In this document: piece by piece, positions 16,372 through 22,886 of the stretch
Numbering within the stretch: position 1 is the stretch's first letter
How the letters are laid out: every line of letters begins with the position of its first letter
Source of the DNA: Bacteroides mediterraneensis
GTDB lineage: Bacteria > Bacteroidota > Bacteroidia > Bacteroidales > Bacteroidaceae
DNA: 64,000 nt
Assembly: GCF_900128455.1 (NCBI RefSeq)
Contig: NZ_LT635783.1
Location: 1,824,919-1,888,918, forward strand
Reading direction: 5' to 3'
Translations under genes and position numbers: made by a program
The notes under the pieces: model-generated
Database searches by the model: none
The model's input: only the letters and a program-made list of their open reading frames with translations
Told to the model about the DNA's origin: nothing

Positions 16372-17605
16372 ACCATTTAAAGGGCTTCGTCCGCCGAAGG
16401 AGCTGGTGGAGCAGGTGGCTTCCCGTCCTTACGACGTGTTGAACTCGGCAGAAGCGCGCGCCGAAGCGAAAGGCAACGAGAAATCATTGTATCACATCAT
16501 CAAGCCGGAGATTGACTTTCCGGAGGGTACGGATGAGCACGACCCGCGTGTGTACGACAAGGCGGTGGAGAACTTCCGGATGTTCCAGGAAAAGGGCTGG
16601 CTGGTGCAGGACGACAAACCGTGTTATTATATTTATGCCCAGACCATGAACGGCAAGACGCAGTATGGCCTGGTGGTGGGGGCTTACGTGCCCGACTACA
16701 TGAACGGAGTAATCAAGAAGCATGAGCTGACGCGACGCGACAAGGAAGAAGACCGCATGAAGCATGTGCGGGTGAACAATGCGAACATCGAACCGGTGTT
16801 CTTCGCTTACCCGGAAAGCAAGGTGCTCGATGCGGTGGTGGCGAAATATACGGCGCAGAAGCCGGTGTATGATTTCGTGGCACCCGACGACGGCTTCGGC
16901 CATCAGTTCTGGGTGATTGACGACGACAAGGACATCGCCACAATCACGGAGGCGTTCAAGGAGATGCCTTCGCTCTACATTGCCGACGGACATCACCGGA
17001 GTGCGGCAGCGGCACTGGTGGGGGCTGAAAAGGCGGCCCAGAATCCGAACCATCGGGGCGACGAGGAATACAATTACTTCATGGCGGTGTGTTTCCCGGC
17101 CGAGCAGCTCACCATCATCGACTACAACCGGGTGGTGAAGGACTTGAACGGACTGACGCCGCAGGAGTTCCTGGAGGCGCTGAAGAAGAACTTCGTGGTG
17201 GAGGAAAAGGGAACGGACATCTACAAGCCGACGGCCCTGCACAACTTCTCGCTGTATCTGGATGGCAAATGGTACAGCCTGACGGCCAAACCGGGCACGT
17301 ACGACGACCACGACCCGATTGGGGTGCTCGACGTGACGATTTCCTCGAACCTGATTCTGGACGAGATTCTCGGCATCAAGGACTTGCGTTCGGACAAGCG
17401 CATCGATTTCGTGGGCGGTATCCGCGGACTGGGTGAACTGAAGAAACGGGTGGACAGTGGCGAGATGAAGATGGCGCTGGCTCTCTATCCGGTGTCCATG
17501 AAGCAGCTGATGGACATTGCCGATACGGGCAACATCATGCCGCCGAAAACCACCTGGTTCGAACCGAAACTGCGTTCGGGACTGGTGATTCACAAGCTGG
17601 AGTGA
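16358..17605 (+). CDS. DUF1015 family protein of the serine operon
   Basis: A 415-residue DUF1015 protein. The ATG at 16358 gives MATVKPFKGLRPPKELVEQV; the frame extends further upstream but only through the small membrane gene. Family landmarks are SRPYDVLNSAEARAEA (about 20-35), a central HELTRRDKEEDRMKH, and IADGHHRSAAAALVGAEKA (near 208-226), which looks like a catalytic or phosphate-binding centre with paired His. No signal peptide. The biochemical function of DUF1015 is not established to my knowledge. Since it is in an operon with serC and serA, and the third enzyme, phosphoserine phosphatase, is missing here, a role in that step or in serine metabolism generally is a fair hypothesis only. 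Confidence 0.88.
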   Translation: MATVKPFKGLRPPKELVEQVASRPYDVLNSAEARAEAKGNEKSLYHIIKPEIDFPEGTDEHDPRVYDKAVENFRMFQEKGWLVQDDKPCYYIYAQTMNGKTQYGLVVGAYVPDYMNGVIKKHELTRRDKEEDRMKHVRVNNANIEPVFFAYPESKVLDAVVAKYTAQKPVYDFVAPDDGFGHQFWVIDDDKDIATITEAFKEMPSLYIADGHHRSAAAALVGAEKAAQNPNHRGDEEYNYFMAVCFPAEQLTIIDYNRVVKDLNGLTPQEFLEALKKNFVVEEKGTDIYKPTALHNFSLYLDGKWYSLTAKPGTYDDHDPIGVLDVTISSNLILDEILGIKDLRSDKRIDFVGGIRGLGELKKRVDSGEMKMALALYPVSMKQLMDIADTGNIMPPKTTWFEPKLRSGLVIHKLE

Positions 17606-17628
17606 GATGCTCCCACAGAAAGGAATCA

Positions 17629-17661
17629 AGGGCTGTGGCCTCGTAAAAGAGGAACAGCCCT
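17629..17661 (+). terminator. First hairpin after the serine operon
   Basis: AGGGCTGT pairs with ACAGCCCT, with an inner CCTC/GAGG stem, 23 bp after the DUF1015 stop. There is no strong T run directly after it. Confidence 0.5.
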
Positions 17662-17685
17662 GATGATATACGTTATCATTTTTGT

Positions 17686-17741
17686 AAATCCTCTTGTTTT
17701 AGTCGTGTATTTCTTGGGGACGGCTGGAAACAAGAGGATTT
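17686..17741 (+). terminator. Second, longer hairpin with T run
   Basis: AAATCCTCTTGTTT (17686-17699) is perfectly complementary to AAACAAGAGGATTT (17728-17741), a 14-bp stem with a 28-nt loop, and more T residues follow on the + strand. It probably ends the serine operon. Confidence 0.65.
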
Positions 17742-17785
17742 TTTGCGGATATGCGGGGGAGAATCCGTCGGAAAGGAGATGAAAA

Positions 17786-17889
17786 AAACGCACTTGCGTT
17801 CGGGTTGAAACGTAAGTGCGTTTTGTCTGAAACTCTTTGGCGTTTGGATTGAAACGCAAGTGCGTTTGAGTCGGAACGTCAAGGCGTTT
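17786..17889. repeat. Five-unit palindrome array, 22-bp period (copy 2)
   Basis: Units start at 17786, 17808, 17830, 17852 and 17874, exactly 22 bp apart. Two units read AAACG(C/T)AAGTGCGTTT, that is, with the central dinucleotide inverted. Unit 3 is AAACTCTTTGGCGTTT, nearly the same variant as unit 3 of the copy at 6263. It lies between the converging serine operon and sulfatase gene. Confidence 0.9.
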
Positions 17890-17952
17890 TTTTAGGGTCG
17901 GGAAAGTGAGCCTTACGTGGTTTCGGGGAGGCTCTTCTTTTTCAAAATAGTC

Positions 17953-19479
17953 TTATTTCGGCAAGGTCACGGGGAACAGGTCGTTCGGACGGTGTTCGCG
18001 CAGGATGACCTGCTTCATCTGGTCTACGAGCTCCGGATGCTGGGCAGCCACGTCGTGGTCTTCGTGGATGTCGTCGGCCAGGTTATAGAGATGAGGCACG
18101 CCCTTCTTGACCACCATCTTCCAGTCGCCCATGCGGAGACCAATCTGGTCGGTTTCGTGGAACTCCCAGTAGAGGAAGTCGTGCGACTTCTGGGTGGCGT
18201 CATTCCCCAGCAGGGTGGGGGCGAAGGAGATGCCGTCGAAGCAGTCGCCTTCCAGTTTCTTGTTCAGGTATTTCTTCGGGAAACGCTTGTCGCCCACCAG
18301 CTCGCAGAACGTCGGCATAATGTCGTAGAAGGCCAGCTGATGGTCGTTCACTGTGCCGGCTTTCACCTTGCCCGGCCAACGGACGATGAACGGGATGCGG
18401 ATGCCGCCTTCGTAGCACTGGCGCTTCAGGCCGCGCAGCTTGCCGTCGCGTCCGAAGAATGTCGGGTCGGCCCCGCCTTCTTCGTGAGGACCGTTGTCAC
18501 TGCTGAAAATCACAATCGTATTCTCGTCGAGACCTTTTTCCTTCAGCTTGGCCAGGATTTCGCCCACGTAGGTATCCAGTCGGTTAATCATGCCGGCAAA
18601 CTGGGCGTGAGTATGGTCGCTGGCATTGTAGCGGGAACCGGCCTGTCCGCCCCAGGTCTTGTCTTCAAAGAATTTCTGCTTGTATTTCTTCAGGAGGGAG
18701 TCGTTGGGCTGGGCCAGTTCGGCGTGCGGAAGGGTATAGGTGAAGAAACCGTAGAAAGGCTGGGATGCGTCCTGCTTGTCGAGCCATTCCAAGGCCTTGC
18801 GGTGGATGATGTCGGCCGAGTACTGCGTACGCTTGAAGTAGTCATCGCCACTCATCGGATAGCGGATGTTGTCTTCCAGGATGATGCGGGTCACGGCAGT
18901 GTCGCCTGCGGCCCGGCTGTAACTGTTCAGGAAGTTCGGGTAGTAGAGGTGAGCCTGAAACTGGCACATGTAGCCGAAGTATTCGTCCACGCCGCGCTTG
19001 TCGGGAGTGGAGGTCGAGCCTTCGTAGCCGCCCGCCCATTTGCCGAACATGCCGGTGGTATAGCCGTTCTTCTTCATGATTTCCGGCAGGATGATGTGCT
19101 GCGGGTCGTAGGGCTCCTGTCCCGTCACGGCATATTCCTTGTTCTGTCCGTACCACACCTCGCCGCTCCAGTATTCCTTGTTGCCTCTTACGTGGCCGTG
19201 TCCGCTGTGCTGGCCGGTCATCAGGCTGGCGCGCGACGGAGCACTCACGGGACTTCCGGCGTAGGCCTGGGTGAAGCGCATGCCTTCGCGGGCCATCTGG
19301 TCGATGCAGGGAGTCTGGATGAAAGGTTGTCCGTAGCAGCCTAAATCGCCGTAGCCCATGTCGTCGCAAAGAATAAAGATAATGTTGGGTTTCTCGGAAG
19401 GGGGAGTGGCAGCTTGTGCATGAGGAGCAGCCAGGGCCGCCAGCCCCATGCAGTAAGTCAGTTTCTGTAATTTTTTCAT
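17953..19479 (-). CDS. Exported Ser-type sulfatase
   Basis: A 508-residue type I sulfatase with a signal peptide (residues 1-23, AQA cut). Metal ligands appear in ILCDDMGYGD (about 37-46). The maturation motif is SAPSR starting at Ser79, the serine form that needs an anaerobic sulfatase-maturating radical-SAM enzyme to give formylglycine. Other conserved parts are GKWAGGYEGS, FFTYTLPHAEL and VIFSSDNGPHEEGG. It would remove sulfate esters from host or algal glycans in the periplasm. The exact sugar cannot be told from sequence. The gene has its own -7 box at 19513-19520. Confidence 0.92.
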   Translation of the reverse strand: MKKLQKLTYCMGLAALAAPHAQAATPPSEKPNIIFILCDDMGYGDLGCYGQPFIQTPCIDQMAREGMRFTQAYAGSPVSAPSRASLMTGQHSGHGHVRGNKEYWSGEVWYGQNKEYAVTGQEPYDPQHIILPEIMKKNGYTTGMFGKWAGGYEGSTSTPDKRGVDEYFGYMCQFQAHLYYPNFLNSYSRAAGDTAVTRIILEDNIRYPMSGDDYFKRTQYSADIIHRKALEWLDKQDASQPFYGFFTYTLPHAELAQPNDSLLKKYKQKFFEDKTWGGQAGSRYNASDHTHAQFAGMINRLDTYVGEILAKLKEKGLDENTIVIFSSDNGPHEEGGADPTFFGRDGKLRGLKRQCYEGGIRIPFIVRWPGKVKAGTVNDHQLAFYDIMPTFCELVGDKRFPKKYLNKKLEGDCFDGISFAPTLLGNDATQKSHDFLYWEFHETDQIGLRMGDWKMVVKKGVPHLYNLADDIHEDHDVAAQHPELVDQMKQVILREHRPNDLFPVTLPK

Positions 19480-19512
19480 GCCATTAGTTTCTTAAAGGGG
19501 TTAATGTGTGGA

Positions 19513-19520
19513 CAAAGATA
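19513..19520 (-). promoter_or_regulatory. -7 box of the sulfatase gene
   Basis: The minus strand reads TATCTTTG (TAnnTTTG), 33 bp upstream of the ATG at 19479. It is back to back with the box of the next gene. Confidence 0.55.
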
Positions 19521-19553
19521 GTGCTTTCCGGGCAAAGATGAGCGAAAAATCAC

Positions 19554-19561
19554 TAAATTTG
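19554..19561 (+). promoter_or_regulatory. -7 box of the YigZ-family gene
   Basis: TAAATTTG matches TAnnTTTG, 23 bp upstream of the ATG at 19585. Confidence 0.55.
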
Positions 19562-19584
19562 CGTCCTGAAAAAAGACAAAAGCC

Positions 19585-20187
19585 ATGCAAGACGATACCT
19601 ATAAGACCATTGGAGCGCGTGCCGAGGCCATTTATACCGAGAAGCGCAGCAAGTTTATCGCCATCGCGTTGCCGGTGCGCACCCTGACCGAAGTCAAGTC
19701 GCTCCTGGAGGAGTACCAGAAGAAATACTACGACGCGCGCCACGTGTGTTATGCCTACATGCTGGGGCCGGAACGGAAGGATTTCCGGGCGAACGACAAC
19801 GGGGAGCCTTCGGGAACGGCGGGCAAGCCGATTCTGGGACAAATCAACTCGCACGAGCTGACCGACGTGCTGGTCATCGTAGTGCGCTATTTCGGGGGTA
19901 TCAAGCTGGGCACGAGCGGACTGATTGTGGCCTACCGCACGGCGGCTGCCCTGGCGCTGGAGGAGGCTCCGGTGCTCGAGAAGACCGTCGACGAGGAGGT
20001 GGCCGTGGCCTTCGAATATCCTTTCATGAACGACATCATGCGCATCGTCAAGGAGGAGTCGCCCGAGATTCTGGAACAGTCGTACGACATGGACTGCCTG
20101 ATGCGGCTGCGCATCCGCAAGTCGATGATGGGCAAGCTCCGTGCGCGGCTGGAGAAAGTGGAGACGGCCCGTTTCGTGGACGAGTGA
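19585..20187 (+). CDS. YigZ/IMPACT family protein
   Basis: A 200-residue protein of the YigZ (UPF0029/IMPACT) family. The N-terminal domain holds EKRSKFIAIALPV, DARHVCYAYMLG, NDNGEPSGTAGKPIL and VVRYFGGIKLGTSGL, all family hallmarks. The C-terminal ferredoxin-like domain (about 135-200) is shorter and more variable. The family is linked to translation regulation in eukaryotes; in bacteria the role is unclear. The last part of the gene is duplicated in tandem right after its stop codon (20186-20281). That copy is offset by 94 bp, so it is not in frame and probably not translated. Confidence 0.9.
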   Translation: MQDDTYKTIGARAEAIYTEKRSKFIAIALPVRTLTEVKSLLEEYQKKYYDARHVCYAYMLGPERKDFRANDNGEPSGTAGKPILGQINSHELTDVLVIVVRYFGGIKLGTSGLIVAYRTAAALALEEAPVLEKTVDEEVAVAFEYPFMNDIMRIVKEESPEILEQSYDMDCLMRLRIRKSMMGKLRARLEKVETARFVDE

Positions 20188-20281
20188 CAACCTGCTGCGG
20201 CTGCGCATCCGTCCGTCGATGAGGAGCCAGCTCCGCGTGCGGCGGAAGGAAATGGAAACCGTCCGTTTCGTGAACGGATAA
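20092..20281 (+). repeat. 94-bp tandem duplication of the YigZ gene 3' end
   Basis: The segment 20092-20185 is followed at a fixed offset of 94 bp by a diverged copy (20186-20281). Both read RLRIR, then a Met-Ser-rich stretch, then a (V/M)ET.RFV. ending and a stop codon; the stops TGA (20185-20187) and TAA (20279-20281) are also exactly 94 bp apart. Since 94 is not a multiple of three, the second copy is an untranslated relic. Confidence 0.8.
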
Positions 20282-20369
20282 TGGGTGGATGGAATTGAAA
20301 CCGGAATTTTTTTCTTCGGTAAAAGTGCTGATTTTTGGCCATTTCCTGTGGTTTTTTAATAAATTTTAT

Positions 20370-20377
20370 TACCTTTG
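20370..20377 (+). promoter_or_regulatory. -7 box of the first L,D-transpeptidase-like gene
   Basis: TACCTTTG matches TAnnTTTG, 24 bp before the ATG at 20402. Confidence 0.55.
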
Positions 20378-20401
20378 TTACTAACCTATAATCTTCATCT
20401 T

Positions 20402-21433
20402 ATGAAACGTTTGGTCGGCCTTTTCTGCTTGGTGTGCCTCCTTTTCGGATGCAAGGAGGAAGCAGACCGTGGCTTGGTTCAGCCAGTGGAACAGTCGGTG
20501 GTGTCGGAAGAGGCTGCGCCGGACAGTGTGGAAGCGGTGCTCCCGTTTGAGCGCAAACCATTGACGGGTGCCGACATTATTCTGGTCAAGGAACTGCTTT
20601 TCGACAAATATACGTTGAAGGATGAATATCCGTATCAGGACACGGTGCGCTCGTTCAAGTGGGACGTGATTCGCAAGTGTCTGGCCTTCATTGAGAACCT
20701 GCAACATGAGGCTGCCCGCTGGGCCGTTTTCCAGAACTACAAGAACCGGAATCAGGAAGCGCCGCTGGTGCGGAGCTATGTGCGCAACGTGTACCGCCGC
20801 ATTGCCGATACGCTGGGCGTGGAGCGCTACCAGTCGGTGCCGCTTTACCTGCCGACCGATACGCTGGTGCCCGAACGCTACGGACGCGACGGGGCCTTGG
20901 CTTCCTTGCGGGGCGAGAGCGGAGGGTTCTACCGCGTGTCGCCGGTGAGCATCGAGGGCGAATGGCTGGTGCCCCGCCGTTATATCAAGCTGCTGGCCGA
21001 CAGCACGGCCTTTCATCGGGTGGTGGTGGTAGACCGGGGCGACCAGAACATCGCCACGCTGGAACGGCTGGAAGAAGGTACCTGGGCCATCCGCAGCATG
21101 AATCCGGCCACTACGGGCATGCACCGTCCGCCGTATGCGCAGGAAACACCTCTCGGCATGTTCGTAGTGCAGGAGAAGAAGTCGCGCATGGTCTTTCTGA
21201 AAGACGGTTCCTCGGCCACCGGAGGCTATGCGCCCTACGCGAGCCGTTTCACCAACGGAGCCTATATCCACGGCGTGCCGGTCAATGTGCCGCGGACGGC
21301 CATGATTGAGTACAGCTGGTCGCTGGGCACCACGCCCCGTTCGCACATGTGTGTGCGGAATGCCACCTCGCATGCCAAGTTTGTTTACGACTGGGCCCCG
21401 ACGGAACGCTCGCTGGTGATTGTAATCGAGTGA
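20402..21433 (+). CDS. L,D-transpeptidase-like lipoprotein
   Basis: A 343-residue lipoprotein. The ATG at 20402 gives a short signal sequence with lipobox LLFGC. The middle holds an alpha-rich region (FKWDVIRKCLAFIENL and on). The C-terminal 120 residues look like a YkuD L,D-transpeptidase: TPLGMFVVQEKKS, YIHGVPVN and the catalytic segment RSHMCVRNAT. The usual motif is SHGCxR, so Met replaces the Gly, while Cys and Arg are kept. Such enzymes make 3-3 peptidoglycan cross-links or attach proteins to the wall. It would act in the periplasm. A second transpeptidase-type gene follows directly. Confidence 0.75.
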   Translation: MKRLVGLFCLVCLLFGCKEEADRGLVQPVEQSVVSEEAAPDSVEAVLPFERKPLTGADIILVKELLFDKYTLKDEYPYQDTVRSFKWDVIRKCLAFIENLQHEAARWAVFQNYKNRNQEAPLVRSYVRNVYRRIADTLGVERYQSVPLYLPTDTLVPERYGRDGALASLRGESGGFYRVSPVSIEGEWLVPRRYIKLLADSTAFHRVVVVDRGDQNIATLERLEEGTWAIRSMNPATTGMHRPPYAQETPLGMFVVQEKKSRMVFLKDGSSATGGYAPYASRFTNGAYIHGVPVNVPRTAMIEYSWSLGTTPRSHMCVRNATSHAKFVYDWAPTERSLVIVIE

Positions 21434-21482
21434 TTTCTATAAAATTAACTCTCTTTCAGGAAGAGGTTGCCTGGAAAATCCG

Positions 21483-21490
21483 TACCTTTG
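21483..21490 (+). promoter_or_regulatory. -7 box of the second L,D-transpeptidase-like gene
   Basis: TACCTTTG matches TAnnTTTG, 29 bp before the ATG at 21520. So the gene has its own promoter although it follows the first one closely. Confidence 0.55.
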
Positions 21491-21519
21491 CCGCCGAATA
21501 TTCTTAGGTGGTCAAAATC

Positions 21520-22251
21520 ATGCACAATTCTATATTGAAATTTCTTTTTTCGGCACTTTTCCTGTCTTTCCCCTGCGCGTATTTCACGGCGGAGGGGGAG
21601 TGTGTTTCTCCTGAAAATCCGGCAGCTGCGGTGAAGGCAGCCGACGAGGTGAAGTCGCTTTATCACGCCATGCAGCTGGAGGGGGTGGTCAACTGGAAGG
21701 CGTTCAAGCTGGCAGTGACGGGCTACAACCGCATCAAGGGGCGGAAACGCGAGGTGCTGACGCTGATTGATTTCTCGAAACCTTCCACGGAAAAACGGCT
21801 GTACGTGTTCGACATGAAGCATCGCCGGATGCTCTATTCGTCGGTCGTTTCGCACGGGAAGAACAGCGGAGGGAATTATGCCACTTCGTTCTCCAATGAA
21901 TATGGCTCTTATAAAAGTTCGCTGGGTTTCTACCTGACGGCCTCTACCTATCAGGGGAAGAACGGCTATTCGCTGGTGCTCGACGGACTGGAGAAAGGCA
22001 TCAACGACCGGGCCCGTGAGCGGGCCATCGTGGTGCACGGGGCCGCTTATGCCGACCCTTCAGTGGCTCAGCGCGGCGGGCGACTGGGACGCAGTTTCGG
22101 CTGTCCGGCCCTTCCTACCTCCGTGGCACGTCCGATTATCGATACGATAAAAGGGGGCAGCGTCATGTATATCTATGCCGAAACCCCCTCTTACCTGGCT
22201 CAGAGTTCCATTCTGAACGACTCGGATGTGAATGTTATCGTAAATCAATGA
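21520..22251 (+). CDS. Murein L,D-transpeptidase catalytic domain protein (YkuD_2 type)
   Basis: A 243-residue protein with an N-terminal hydrophobic signal (ILKFLFSALFLSFPCAYF). The ATG at 21520 is preferred over a GTG at 21508 given the -7 box spacing. The catalytic domain carries VVSHGKNSGG, SLGFYLTASTYQGKNGYSL, AIVVHGAAYAD and GRSFGCPALP, where the Cys is the nucleophile. This is the YkuD_2 pattern. It acts on the peptidoglycan in the periplasm. Its 3' end overlaps the convergent LolA-like gene by 17 bp. The lack of other wall genes nearby gives no hint of the precise target. Confidence 0.85.
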   Translation: MHNSILKFLFSALFLSFPCAYFTAEGECVSPENPAAAVKAADEVKSLYHAMQLEGVVNWKAFKLAVTGYNRIKGRKREVLTLIDFSKPSTEKRLYVFDMKHRRMLYSSVVSHGKNSGGNYATSFSNEYGSYKSSLGFYLTASTYQGKNGYSLVLDGLEKGINDRARERAIVVHGAAYADPSVAQRGGRLGRSFGCPALPTSVARPIIDTIKGGSVMYIYAETPSYLAQSSILNDSDVNVIVNQ

Positions 22252-22843
22252 TTTCCGCTTCCGGATATTTCTGCTTGTTGAAGCGGAACGTCGCATCGGG
22301 CAGGTTCACGCCCGTCTGGTACGACGAAATCTGAAATTCCTGTTTCTCGCCGTTGTGCAGCTGGATGGCAATGTAGACCGGCGAACCGTTTTCCTTTACA
22401 TTCAGCGTGATGCTTTTCACATCCTGTGAAGCCTTGGGGGTGAGCAGGATTTCCTGTCCTCGCTTGCCCTGGCGGGTCTTCTCGCCCACATAGCGGTAGT
22501 TGAAGCTCTTCTTGTAGGAAGTCAGCAGGGCATACGGATTGACGCTCTGCAGCTCCTCGGGGGTAGGGGTGGACACGTTCACCTCTTCGTTCTGCTCCAC
22601 GTAGCTCCATTGCGTCTTGCCGTCGAACCACGTCCGGATACCTCCGCTTTCCAGGTAGAACTTGTCGCCTTTCAGCAACAGTTTGCCGCGTTGTGTGCCT
22701 CCGAAACTCAGGCTGACTCCGCCCGCCTTGCGGTACGTGTCGGCCATCTTATTTAAAATGCTTTCCGCTTTGGCATCCTGCTGGGCTGCTGCCTGCAGCC
22801 AGGCGATTCCCATGAGCAGGACGACCAGAAAAATCTTTCTCAT
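22235..22843 (-). CDS. LolA-like outer-membrane lipoprotein carrier
   Basis: A 202-residue protein with a signal peptide (MRKIFLVVLLMGIAWLQAAA, cut before QQD). The mature part resembles LolA-type carriers: AESILNKMADTYRKAGGVSLSF, then alternating beta strands with KLLLKGDKFYLESGGIRTWFDGKTQW. LolA ferries lipoproteins across the periplasm from LolCDE to the outer membrane. Bacteroidetes LolA-like proteins are diverse, so this one could be a paralogue. It lies 43 bp downstream of ftsK on the same strand and shares its transcript, an arrangement also seen in many proteobacteria (ftsK-lolA). Confidence 0.82.
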   Translation of the reverse strand: MRKIFLVVLLMGIAWLQAAAQQDAKAESILNKMADTYRKAGGVSLSFGGTQRGKLLLKGDKFYLESGGIRTWFDGKTQWSYVEQNEEVNVSTPTPEELQSVNPYALLTSYKKSFNYRYVGEKTRQGKRGQEILLTPKASQDVKSITLNVKENGSPVYIAIQLHNGEKQEFQISSYQTGVNLPDATFRFNKQKYPEAEIIDLR

Positions 22844-22886
22844 ATCAAGTCTGTTTATTAGGTTGTACGGATAAGGGCAGCCTGTG

